Shown: one piece after another, positions 38,985 through 57,800 of the stretch | Position numbering within the stretch: position 1 is the stretch's first letter | How the letters are laid out: each line of letters begins with the position of its first letter | DNA from: Baylisascaris procyonis | Lineage: Eukaryota; Nematoda; Chromadorea; Rhabditida; Ascarididae | Assembly: GCA_037389465.1 (NCBI GenBank) | Contig: JAZARR010000250.1 | Coordinates: 4,821,001 to 4,885,000, forward strand | Direction of reading: 5' to 3' | Length of the DNA stretch: 64,000 nucleotides | Program-made: the position numbers and the translations under genes | Notes under the pieces: generated by a model | What the model was told of the DNA's origin: nothing | Databases searched by the model: none | Seen by the model: only the letters and a program-made list of their open reading frames with translations

Positions 38985-39803
38985 ACAAATAATAAATAAA
39001 TAAATAAATAAATAAATAATATCAAGTTTATTGGATAAGCTCGAATATCTGCTACATATCAAAAGTATTCTTGACATCGCAATCATCACTCGTTAAATAT
39101 TGTTAAGTATCATTATCTTCAACGTATTCATCGAAATGTATTAAATAAACTACATTAAACATATTCGATTCATGCATTCAACATATCAACACAGAAATTA
39201 TTGCAATAGTCGATGAAGAATTGCAATTGGCAAATCTAGAATGCTGAGAATTGCAGTATAAAAAAATTGCTCACCAGGAGCCCATCTCGTAAAGGTGGCA
39301 GCATTTCCATCCATCCAATTCCATTGTCCATTTTCAACCACATCGTTGAGTCCTATCCATGCCACTGGCTTCTCGTCATAACTCAATGCGTATGCTGTAA
39401 ATCCAAATAAACTCCACTCTATTGAGGCTCATATTCATTGAACAATGATTCTCGATGAAGACATTCTGCACTTGTGAGAATGCAAATTGAATTATTCTCC
39501 ACTCATAGTGAAATTATTTACCATATAAAACTTCAGTAAAACTTTGGCTGCACTACAAATAGAAGGTGATGTTGGAATACCTCTCATAGCAGCGTTTTCG
39601 AAAACATTCGAAACGGAGGCAAGAGTTGCTTGAGGTTGCATTCGTTGACACGTCTCGAAAGCAAGAAAGAAGTTTGCTCGAGATATGGTGAAATTGAAGC
39701 AGAGATTCTTTTCAACCGGTGACGAGAACCAACCGGCTGGACAAGCTTTCACATTTTGTGCCAACACCAAACTCAGCAATGTTGTTAGCGTTAGCCACAG
39801 CAT
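38171..39803 (-). CDS. secreted C-type lectin domain protein, complete
   Basis: Three exons (39803-39581, 39394-39275, 38337-38171) join in phase to give 169 residues. Residues 1-15 (MLWLTLTTLLSLVLA) are a signal peptide. The rest is one C-type lectin domain with six Cys (21, 35, 52, 125, 140, 148), the core WIGL (87-90), WNWMDG (99-104), RWAPG (111-115) and WINKDC (135-140). In sugar-binding members the long loop carries EPN or QPD followed by WND; here it reads APGYP and WIN. The usual calcium and sugar ligands are therefore largely absent, so binding may be calcium-independent or to a non-sugar ligand (inference). Nematodes have many secreted lectins of this kind, often intestinal or immune-linked. 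The ATG lies 14 nt after a TATTACAG acceptor, which suggests trans-splicing. The second intron carries a long AAAT repeat. Confidence 0.9.
38706..39021. repeat. (AAAT)n repeat in the lectin intron
   Basis: About 315 bases of imperfect AAAT/AATA units with AACA and AATG variants, inside intron 2 of the lectin gene. On the minus strand it reads as long Phe/Ile/Tyr/Leu-rich open frames, which are artefacts. Confidence 0.95.
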
Positions 39804-39820
39804 TCTTCGGTAATTTCCTG
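39804..39820 (-). promoter_or_regulatory. probable trans-splice acceptor of the lectin gene
   Basis: Minus-strand acceptor ending at 39818, followed by a 14-nt leader and the start codon. It decides the start: an upstream in-frame Met at 39836 would lie inside the intron or outron. Confidence 0.5.
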
Positions 39821-45818
<5,998 letters not shown>

Positions 45819-48800
45819 ATGCGACGATGGTTCTCGAGGTTTGGTACATCATCGGCGAATTCGTCGAGAGCAACGTCACCTATGCGGGCAATAGCATCCA
45901 CCATCCCAGTTTCTGCATCAACTGGCCGTCTCTCGGGATCTGACTCACCACTAGCTATACCTCCACCACCGACGCCCCCAGCGTGTATACCGCCGACCGA
46001 TAACTGGAATGCTGATTTTGCTTCAGATCCTGGATCTTGGGAAAGTTCATTCGACACACATTGGGAGCGCGTCGAGGAACTCATCGAAGATCAAGGAGAG
46101 ATCACCTATGAAAAGGTTGTCTTTTATTATTTTCCTTTTATTAAAAAAAGCGGTAGAAGGTTTACTCATCGTTGATTAAAAACCATCTGTACTGCTGACC
46201 GACCACTTGTTACTAGATATCATAAATGTTGACATTGATAATGGTATGCAGTATTGAAAATAAGATGTAAGGTACTTTCCTTGAAATACCTTGTTTCATT
46301 CTATTTCCTATTTTTGTGAGCTTATTTCTGGTCAGGTGGAGGGGGGGGGGGGGAGGAAGGGAATGAGTGAGCCAAGTGCTAGGCTGTTTAAAAATGCTCC
46401 AAAATAATCCATCACTAGTTGTTTCTGAAATGCTGATACTGCAAATTTTGCTTTCATAGTTGTGGAGCGATCGTTTTCTTTGTCTTCAAGGCATTTCGTC
46501 CGACCTTTCCGTTAGGGGGAAATTTTAATCCAACCATCACAAACATTATGAGAATGCTTTCAATTTTGCTAATCATAGAGGTATTTTCTTGCAAAATCGA
46601 AATATATTTCGGGTTTAAGTGTCGATTTACTAAAAAATACTATTTTAGTGGGAAATATTCATTGGTGAAATTTGGCGATATTCATATTGCGTTGCAATAA
46701 CTCTAACCGACTATTCACTTCGCAGTTTTATCTGAAATAATATCACTTTTTGTTCAGTACGAACATATTATGCAATAAAAATAAACTTTATTTTTATTTT
46801 ATTAATTGCATTGAATGTTTGCAATCGAACCCATGCGACTCCTCATTCATTGATGAAATATTTGGTTGTTTTTTGTGGATGGAATAAACGTTAGAAGCGT
46901 GGCTCGATAATTATCCAAATTTGGCTAAGGCAAGAAGTTTGCAGTATAAATGTGACCCTCATTTCTTATTTGTTTATCTATGAGCTTTCGATATTAATTT
47001 CTCATTGATTGTCACCTTTCCTATCGCTATATTGCGGTTTCGTTGATTCACAGAAAGATTCCTTCTATTTATTTGTTTATTGAGTGAGCTGCATCTTCAG
47101 TTTTATTATTTTTTGCATCACTTTAGTTTATATAAAAATCTCGCTAACCAAGATTGACTTCTTAAAAATTATTTGCGATATATTGTCGTATGTTTCATGG
47201 AAAAGTTATGCAATTTAATACGGAATAGAAGTCCTCAGTGATTGAAATCTCATTCCTTCAATGAAGAAGCGCTTTCATCCGTTTCTTTGGAATTTTCACT
47301 CTTCACCCTACACAACTACACAAGTTAAAAAGATCCGCAAAACAATGTAATAAAAGAACAAATTTTGCGACTCGTCGAGCTCAGTCGCATTGACATATGT
47401 GAAGGTGGCCTGATGCTTCGCCATTTGAATTATGCCCTTTAGTTTATTCATTGTCGGCTCGGGGGTTCGCATTTTAGCTAGGAAGTTATTTTAGTTGTAT
47501 TGGAGATTTAGAAGGAGAGAAGTAACATTGGGGGGGGGGGGGATTGAAGGGATTGCCAACACTAGCTGGAGAAGTAGTCGAATTTAAAGATTGCAGCTAC
47601 CTAAAACATCAATGCTGTTGAATTGTCAAGTTGGAAGAATGCCATGCAAAGCTTTGAAAGAGTACAAAATAATGACACATTGAAATACTCTCAGAGTATT
47701 TCAGTGTTAAAATAATCAACGGGTTATGTAAAAGTCTCAGTTGAGCAATCCAAATAGAATATTTTACAAGGGAACTTTTTTGAAGAGTCTTATTGCTTAT
47801 GCTTATTACTTTTAAGGTTCTCTACAGGAAGTTGATAGACTAAATAGGAATGCTCTCATTGATTTTGGATTATCTCATTGTTTTCCCTCCCTCTGGATGA
47901 GTAATTTGTTTATGTGCATTTATTATTGAATTGAAACGAATTTAATCAGTTTCAGACAATAAGCGTTTTTCGGCATTTAAGTATGATGAGTCAGCTCTTG
48001 ATGATGGAGATGAACGCACAACCTGAACCGGCAATCGGCCCAATCCTTGATCGTCATTTTACCAATCAAATAATGGAGAGGATCGTTGATTGGGCTATTG
48101 AAGCACCACAATTTCTAACACCAACTTGCCAGGTAAAAGCATCTCGGAAGCGTTCATTTCTGTTCGTTTTGGTTTGCTGCATTATCTCTTCAAAATGTTG
48201 TCCTCGCTAGACTTCTATATTTGGGAATTCCCTTTTGAGACGAATATTTCGATTTCAGTGATTTATGTTTAATCTCATTGATAAATTTTTTGATTTGATT
48301 GATAAGAGATATGAATTTCTGGCAGAGGCATGAACGTAGCCTTTTCCCATTCAAAGTTTGGTGGGTTTGCGATGCTCAGTAAGAACTTTGCGTGAATATG
48401 TTCGCTGCCATGTGGCTTGGCCGAGAGTCCGCAAAAATTTTGACCCCCACGCAAAAAATTGTAACCCAAAATTGACCGACGATGAATCGATCCTAGCCAT
48501 ATGTAAGTTAGGGCTCATTTGTTATAGTAAAACTGTTTTGGGCATCTCTACGCAACAAAGGGCCCAGCCCAAACACCTGAGCGGGAAGGGTGTCATATTT
48601 TGACCGTTCCTTTATGGGGTGGTTAAAAGTAACGGTGGTTCTTAATTGGAGATGTCTGACGAGTTTTTAGCCAAGTTTTCAGAATACGATCGGGTGATGG
48701 CCAATTATATTTCATTGTCGGCCGGACTAGATGGTGAAGAGGTAAGCGTTTAGCGGCTATTGCTTGCAAAGATACTGCGCGTCCATTGAGTACCCCTTTC

Positions 48801-51800
48801 CCTGCCTACAAAAGCTGCAACTTACAGTGATACCGTGCTCAGAAGATTTATTGAGCGTTTCATGTGCGTTCAGGTAAGCCTGATAAGGATCTACGAAGCG
48901 ATGGTAAGTGAGAGTCATTCGCAGAATCATTGTTTGTTGGTGCACAAGCCGATGTTGCTTCCGCTGATCCGATTGCTCGAGTGGTGTCGTCGGAGTGCCC
49001 AGAAGCGAAGTTTCACACCGTCTAACACCGACAAGCATTTCGTTCTTCTTCTCAATCAGGTTTTTGTTGATATCTCTTATGCACTTTTTTTTGCAACATT
49101 AAACCAAATAATATAAGTGAGCGATTCCACATCGGCATTCTGTCTGTCGCGGTAAATAACTGTGGGTTTCAAAATTGATAAACGAGGATCTTTTTCTTAT
49201 TACATTTGAAATGCAGAAAGATCGTCATGTAAAGCAGTGAGATGATAGATGTTGTTTTTTGCTGTCCATCTTGCTTTTAACAACTAAATTATGTCGATGG
49301 GTAAAACTGAACCCGGCGATTTATTTTTGGAGTCTGTGATATACAATGAGGCATGTTCTTGTGTTCTTCCAGATTTCTGTTATTTTTGGTTGCCTGCTTC
49401 CTCTTCTTCACTTTATCTCCTTCGAGTGCATTTTTAACTTCATTTCTTAGAGATTATCATTGAATTACGACGCTGTTTCAAGAATTTATGTGCATATGTT
49501 TATAAAGCTCAGTGAGTGGATTGAATTAATGCTGATCTTAGATTATCTACTTTGTTACTTTGTTCTTTTCAGGTCCATCAATGACATCCGATCTAGCTAA
49601 TAATTATAATTTAGCAAGATGGTTGATCATATTTGCTGAACACTCATTCCTCAGTAAAAAACAGCATCACTAATGCATCTTTCTTAACTATTATCATAAA
49701 ATGCGAGTTTATTGGTCTTGATGTCCCAAGGACGAAAGAAAAAGTTATCTGGGGGGTTGGTAATTTTTGAAATTTCGAGAGTAGTTAACGCAAAATTTTA
49801 TTGATGAAAGTGTATTGAGTCATATTCTGCATCTTAGTGGTAAAAAGCAAAAAGGAATTTTTGCATAGATTAGCGAAGGATTTTCTCCGAATTTAAGGTC
49901 GAATTCCGTCCGCTGCTCATTCCTCGCTTAAAAAACTTTAGTAATCGACTGTTTAACGAGGGAGTATGTTGAGTGCACCTTCCATTCGGTTGTTTTTTTA
50001 CTATAAGTATTTGAATTTTCAGATCTGCACGAAAATGGCGGAAGATGCGACTCTTCTACATTTTTTCTTTACATTCGGTGGCGAATGCGATGAGCAGTTC
50101 CTCGTTTTCAGTCTCCTCATTCCTTACTTATATGACTCGGGCGATGTGGGACAATTGGCACGCGATGCGCTTCTTCTTGTTCTTTCGGTCTCAAGACGTC
50201 TTAAATATGTGGCAGCTTTCATTGCCATAAAGGTATCATTACGTAGCACAAATATCAAACTTTCTATGCTATAAAATTATCGACCATCACTTCCATTTTG
50301 TTGTGATTTTCATTCAGCCGTAGAAGGCTGACAGTGTGCTTCATCTTTCGGTTATTTTTGTTTCTCTTTTTTTCAATGTAAATTTCAGTTTCCAACTTTA
50401 CGGATTTGGTTTGTGTGGAAACAATTACTGCTGCAACGTTTTTGCTGGAAAATTTTGTCATAGGGACTTTTCTCCGATTCTTAAAAAATTTAAAAGATGG
50501 GATTTCTCGTTTGATTTCCGGTGCTATTCACCATTCCGGATTCATCATTACTGATCATTCGTTGAAATGCATTCAAATATTGCAATAAATTGTCGTTCTT
50601 TGAATTAAATTAACATTTTTTAGCTATACAAAATGTTTTTATCGAAAAGATTACTGCATCGGAAAGAACATCGACGTTGCTGAAAGTTTGCTCTTTTTTA
50701 GTCGAATTTTTGTCCGGTGGTTGCAACCGGTCTCTCCGGATGTTACTCGCAATTACCGAGGAATATCGGTTCAATACTTTATGTTGGAGAGGATTGGCAC
50801 AAGATCAATACCGCTGATATCGAATCCTATCCAAGCCTAACCGATTTTCATTCTTCGCTCTTATTTTGTAATGCTATTGTTCAGGTAAATGACGTTGATT
50901 TGTTTTACCTGTTTTACGATTGTCTGATATTAGTTTTGAGAATGGAACCGGAAAAGTCAGAAGGGCAGGGAATTTAAAATGTAGGAATGAGCTCTTTTTT
51001 CTTTTTTATTTATTTCTTTTTTATCCTCATCACCTGCATCCCTTCTGTGGATGCATCTGGTCTACGAACAGGTTTAATGGGTCGGCTGCCTTTTTTACCC
51101 TTCCCTTCCTATGTTCACGCTCCCGTTCAGTTTGTTATTATATTCATGAGTCAGCGATATAGAATCGGTGCACACGAGTCTTGCTGCATTGTTTAAAAGC
51201 AAAATAGTTTAGCTGAGTGGTTGATAACTTATAAAGTGATTTAAACGATTGGGAAGTAATACATTTTAACTGCAAGACAAGTTATGACCATGCTTGTTTA
51301 CTACTTATTTGAGCTTGGTGTACGTCCTCCGAGGAATTGTTTCTTTCGCACTAGACTCAATCATTAGATTAGGTCTACTGCTAAAATGAGTGTATTTATG
51401 TGTACTTTTATTAAATGTTTTATATAAGAGATCGTCCGATCCACTTTTGCTAAAGGTTACTGCAGTAATTTTGTGATGTACTTGTTTACTGGAAAATTAA
51501 CTGTGGATTAGCGCAAAAATAAAAGAAATAACTTTAGAGAAACTCATCCACCAAAATTAGTGCATTTTTCCAAATTTTGAGAAGCAAAATATGTGGACTG
51601 TCCCAAATTTCAAAGCGCAGATTTCATTACATTTTAAATCTCTTTACACTTGCGTTTCCTTCATCTTCCTGCTGAATTGAATTTTTTTTTTTTTTTTTTT
51701 TTTTTTTTGCAGCCTGTTGTATACTTTCCGTGTATAGTATATCCCCATCACACATCTTATTGAGTGCAAATGTTGGCGTTATGTGTTTTCAGGTAGCCCA

Positions 51801-54800
51801 CGAGTATGTCGTGTCACAGATTATCACTTATATCTATAATGGGTTCTTGCTTCCGGTCGTATTGCCTTCATTACTTCAGGTATCATCTTTTCGAAGTCAC
51901 TATTGATATCAGGTGAAGCAAGCTTGGTGCATAGATCAAGCGCCATTGTTTCGTTTTCCTGAGTTTATCGTGAGCGTATTCGGAATGTTGTTATCGCCTT
52001 CAAATTTTGCGGCAAATCTGAGGCCTTATCACATTGTAAACTCAAACTGTGTACTGTCTTATAGAGTTTTCCATGTATATCAGTGGTCAGAGTGCATTCG
52101 TTTTTATTGTTTGCATAATAACATGAGTTTAGATAAAACTAATGCCGAAGTGTACTAATGCTAATGAAAGAGGGAAAAGGAAAGAAGGGGAGCAGAGAAA
52201 ACAGTTTTACTCAGATTAGCAGAAAATGCGCTGTGAACATTTTATAGAAATTTAGCAATGATGATGGGATGGAAGCTAGAATTGTGTATGAAAGGAGAGA
52301 ATTTTTTCGATCGCTCTCGGTTTTAGCTATCTGCTTTTGTTCGTTTTAGATGTTAACTTTGCTTTTTTGTTAGTTGCTGTGAAGACGGGAAATTGGAACT
52401 GAAGTTGCAAAAGATAGGACTAAATGTTCTATGGAGGAAGGGAGAATTTGAAACATCTGCAGTGAAGGAAATGCGTTGAATTGCTTTTATTGCAATAAGA
52501 CACATTGTTTGGTGCAATTTCCTTGAAGCCATGTTAGGAAGGAAGTCACATTTAATTTCGTCGACCACAAACAATGAGGATCAGTCACGATGATATGGGG
52601 CTCATTTAAGTGCAGTTAGATAATCATACCTGCTGAGGAGAATGCACGTGCAACGTTTCCTTCCGACATAAATGTTTATATTTATGCATATAGAGGTCTT
52701 TATTTAGAAAAATGGAGCCATCTGTTATTTCCATCTCTTCATCGTTCTATGTTTTCTTTGCTCCTTGGAGAGAAGGGAAGGGGTTTATAAAAATACTTGG
52801 TTCTTTGTCATCTACAGAGGTTCTAACGAAGAATTCATGTATATGCTTTGTTTTATTTGTTTATCTTTTGATATCTTTTTTAAATCCGATAACTTTCGTC
52901 GGCAATGGTTCTCGTTGTAAACTGTGTTGTCACTTCCGTCCTTGAACTTATGGGTTGTTTTGTATTTTTGCAGAATTTTTTTCTATTGAGGCAACTTGGT
53001 AGTAGAAGTTTTTTATTTTATCAAAATTTTCACCGCATCCCTTCCATCTCCCACTTATCGAAGTATTCTGTCTTCTATAAAAAAAGGAAACGAATTACAG
53101 AATGGGCAGGAGGAGTTGATCTCATCAACGGCTTATTATCACCTCTGTGTTGATACGGTCACAGAGCCATCACTCATCCACGCACTCATCAAGCTGTTGT
53201 TAGTGGAGGAGTGCGAACGCAGCAAAAAGATTATCGATGTCATTGTGGAGAGGATTTCACTTGGCAACAGGGTTCCGTTATTTATATATCACACTGCACA
53301 TTTCAAATACATTGCTAAGTGCAGAGATGGAGAATGTTTGCATTGTTTATCTCCGGCTAGGTATTGAGTGTTAAGTCTCTTGGAAGGGTATTACGGTTTT
53401 CGGCATAGCCATCTTGTAGAGATGGTTCACATTAATATCAAAACTTCACTCTGTCAGTTAAGCTAGAAAGGGAAAGTATAAGAAGAAACGCGAATCCGAA
53501 CATCCGATCTGTTGCTGCAGATCATTCATCGATCGCGACTTCGATGTATTATTATTCGTCGACCTACTTCAACTACTTTGTTTTTGCAGTGATGGGGAAT
53601 GGAAAAGATGTTATTCGTTTAGTTGATTTTTTCCTTTCTGCTGAATATTTATCAAAGTGTTGCTGCAAAACTAGTGAATACGGATGTTGCAGCTAAGTCA
53701 AGTGAGTCTTTCGCTGTTGCAAACGTTGGTCGATCTGCGCTGTGAGGATGTGATGCTTGATCTCGTCTTTAAGTTTGTTACATTATATTACTTTTGTCTT
53801 TTAATACCTTGAATAATTGTTCATTCTTTTTGCTTTAAATATCTGCTGCGAGGGAATGTCAGAATCTCTTTGACCTTTGGCTGCTAATCCTGCAGCATGT
53901 TATTATGAGTGAGGGGTGGGAGGGGAAGGGAGATAGTAGGCGTATACAGAAGATAGTATTGAATTGTCCTCGTTTGTAACAGTTGAAAGGGGGGGGGGGG
54001 GGTACTGGGCATGTAGTTGAATGGCGTCTACATCAGCATGAATGCGTACAATAAACAGTCACAAAGTAGGTCATGAGTTGTTCGCGCAAACCCTCATCGA
54101 GCCATGCTACAAATATTTATTAGTTCATTCTCTCTTCCCGTTGATTCTAGAATTCCGGTCGCATCTATCGATTCCATAATGCTATATACCGTGTAGTCTT
54201 GTACCTATGAAGAGAGTAAATTAAAAACTCGGTTATTACATTTGATAATTATCTGAAAAGATTTCTGCAAATGTTTCATTTATGAAACATTATTCGTATT
54301 TGTCATCATACCATCTTGCTTTTTGAAAGTTTATACCTCCCATTGACTATATAACCGTCAATGAAATTCTTCATCAAAATATATGCAGAGTTTATAAGCA
54401 GATAGTTGAATATGGTAGTTTAAGTGAGGTTCAATGCGGAATGTTAATTAGCAGCAAATACCAAAGTGTTTGGTTACGTATAATGGTCAAACAAGAGCAG
54501 CATCAGTGTAGAGGTTCATATAGTTTATTGCCATCTGTGGTAGCAGATTTGATGTGTTTACTGAATGGCCGAATAATCGTTGCAGATACCTCCTTCCGTG
54601 CACATTTATTCAGCCGAATCAGACGCCAACTCTAAAGGCGTACAACTATGGTCTAAAAGCAGCTAATACTTTACTTTCCTGTATACCCGAATGTACGCTT
54701 AAATCACCGGTGGTGAGTTTTTTCTTTACTTTGTTTCTATAATGTTTACTCTTCTAGTAAGCCAATGCGTTGAGCTGATAGAAAGAGAAAGATTAAAAGT

Positions 54801-57800
54801 GTTGTTGCTGGTTGAATAGTGTGTTAATTATACCAACTGAATTGGATAAGATCTATTCCCTCTTGCTGGAATCTGCAACTTTGCACATCTCTCATTTTCT
54901 TGTCTTTTCTGTAAACTACGTGATGCTCGAAGTCAATGCGTATGTGCACCCATTCGGTAGTTTCAACTCGTTGCCTACGAAAGTTGACTCACTGAATTTA
55001 TTTGAGACAGTTTATATTCTACCCGATGTTTTTCTCGAATCAGTTCATTTATCCTGGAAAGAATCATTTGGAGGTGTCATGAGCTTTGCAGTTCAGGTTT
55101 TGTTTTACAATCAGTCGAGTTCCAAGAAATGAACAAAATTCTTGCAGAACATCTGTACAGCCGATCAGTTAATAGGCAAGATACATTTCAGATATTATGC
55201 TTTTGTTTTTGTGCAGAATTGTGGTACAAACGGTTGATGTGATTTCCGAATTTGCAAGAAGCATATATCCAAGCTTCGTTGCTGCACTTTTCCAGTTGTT
55301 TGTTAACGCATAGTGTAGAGAATATTAGCCCTAATGTGTGGGTGAAGATCGACCGACAGGCATTGAACTTATACGTGATCAGTTTTCAGTTACTAGTAAC
55401 CAGTATATTTCTCTGTGTCTCGTTGATGGACCTTTTTTTTTAAAGAATAAGAGGTTTCTTAAATGGGATGGTATCGTTTCGGCTGTCAATAAAGCAGCAC
55501 TTCCTTCTTTTCGCATGATTATGTTTGCAGAGTATTTCGGCTGTCAGACTTGCACAATGGTTCATAGTTGATATTTTCAGTTATGTTCGCAAGCATCTCT
55601 ACAGAGCTATTTGTATGAATCTCAAAAGCGCGTGCAGTTGACGGCTGATGCGTGCACAGACACATGGGCATGGACTTATGACGCTCGCAATCCGCCGCCG
55701 GCTATGTTTCGAGCAAGCTCTGATGAGGACAGTTCCACACCGAATTATGGGGTACCTTTCTCCTTTCCTATTTTCTACTATAGAGGGTTCTTAGAAATCC
55801 TACTAACTAATAGAAACCGTACTAAAGGTGGCATGTGAGCTGCGTTGTTGCGTGTTTTAGTTGACGATAATGGCTCTCATAAATAGGAGTGATGGATTCC
55901 AAATCGTAAGCGGATGAAGGTGGAGTTGCTTTTAACATCGAAAGGTTGTTTGTTATGTTCCCTCTTGTCTGCGGATATCACAGAAATACGAGAGGTGTAC
56001 TTTTTCTTCTACAAAGTTGGGGTTATGTGATCGTCCTTTAACCGAATATCATCTACCATATTCCATCGCCGTATCTTTTTTCGCTGGCGAGTAGGAAATT
56101 GGCAGACAAACAGACAGACGGATAGATGCATGCGCGGATACGAATAATGTGCCGCTTTAGTACGCTTCCGCAAAAATTTGTGACAGAAGCAAAATGAATA
56201 TCTGCTGAGAGGTTTATTTGAAAAAGATGTATGCAAATTATTTTTGTCGCTCTCAATTTTTAGTTATTAATTCGTCAATCATCGGCGCGTTCTTCTTTGA
56301 GCTCGTCGCGTAACGGTCCGAACCGATATTTCGTTAATAGAGGTGCACATTCAACGACCGATAGTCTCACACAGCGATCACCCCTCCCCGAACTGGGTCG
56401 GCAGATCGATACAGGACAGCGTGCTCCATTCTTATTTACTGATCCCGGTTCACCATCGATACTTGAGGAGGATGATACTGATGAACTCAGCTTGCCACCT
56501 ATTACGTATGCGTTGTGAACTCTTTAATTATTTTGTAATGCGTAGCCTTCTAGAAGAATTTTTGATTAGACTGTGTTCATAGCGCAGCGAATATGAAATC
56601 GTTTTCGAAAGAAATAGTTTCATAGAGCATAGGAAGTAAATGCAAAGTATTAATTTGACTAAGTTATTATTATTTTTTTTTGTTTGAATTTTGCCGTCCT
56701 CGAGAATGGATGGACTTTGTTTTTGATACAGACATTTATATCCATGTCCATGTTCGCTTCGAACAGCGAAATTAAGTGTTCAGTAAGAGGGAAAGGAATT
56801 TTCAAACTCGAAATCTCTTGAAAAAGAGACAGGACAGCGGAATCCAAATTTCGTTCGTATTGATAATCTTTAATCGATTGCAAACCCCCTTGAATGTAAG
56901 CTTGTTTGACACTCCCTTCTTTAATACGGGCCTCCTTCACTGTAGCGTGGAAGACCCATCAGAGGAAAACGATGCAGTTTCTTCGGCTTCATGATATCCT
57001 TTAGTTAATTAGGAGGTAGTGTCCTCTTTGCTATAATGATCTATATTTAAAATTTATTTAACATTTCAGGCTAACCGCATTGACAACCAGAACATTTTAA
57101 ATTATGCAAAAAGAAACTTCTATTCTTATTTATTCTCTAATTCCATCTGTTTAAAAATTTCCCCGAAGAGTACTTGTTTGCGCAGTTAGAGGGAACGTGA
57201 TTGGTATAAAAGTGCACATGAAAATCTTTATTTATGCATGACGTACATTTGAGTAGACGTAATAGCAAGAGTGACTTTCCACAGGTACAAGACGGAAATT
57301 GAATATTAGTCAGGTAAGCTTTACTGCTTCGTATTTATAGGCCACCTTCGATAATGATGACATCGGACTATTTCCAATTTGCATATGACGGAATTTCGGA
57401 ATCGGAAGCGGAGGCGAGTGTCGTTCGTTCGTTGGCGCCTTCGAATAATGGTGCGTCGAGGATGGAGAGAGAAGTTAAACGCTTGGAACAACGTAAAGAT
57501 AGCTCAACGAGTGGTGGTGGTTTCGATACCGATCTTGAGATGGCGAGATCATTTGTGCTGCGTGGATGGGGACAGGTTCAGGTTCGTTCACTCTCTTATT
57601 GTTGACATCTTTCCAACTGAAATTCAAATATCTTTCAGGGTATTTCTCATTTGGCGATCCCTTTTTATTCGAAGTAGAGTATTACCGTAGTGATACTCCA
57701 ATGAATTGTGTAACACTTCTGGTGCCCAGTTCAGTCCTATCGTTTGCTTCTGTTTGATATCCCCTTAGTTTCCACTGATGTTTTACTCACTTGTCATCAG

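Noticed and set aside
38770..39089. Long Ile/Phe/Leu/Tyr open frames on the minus strand
   Set aside because: Translation of the (AAAT)n repeat in the lectin intron.
46800..46870. Reverse-strand GGGTTCGATTGC, like a tRNA B box
   Set aside because: No A box or acceptor stem around it.
54812..55132. 106-codon open stretch in a FHIP intron
   Set aside because: No ATG start and no good acceptor; flanking FHIP exons join in phase without it. A cassette exon is possible but unsupported.
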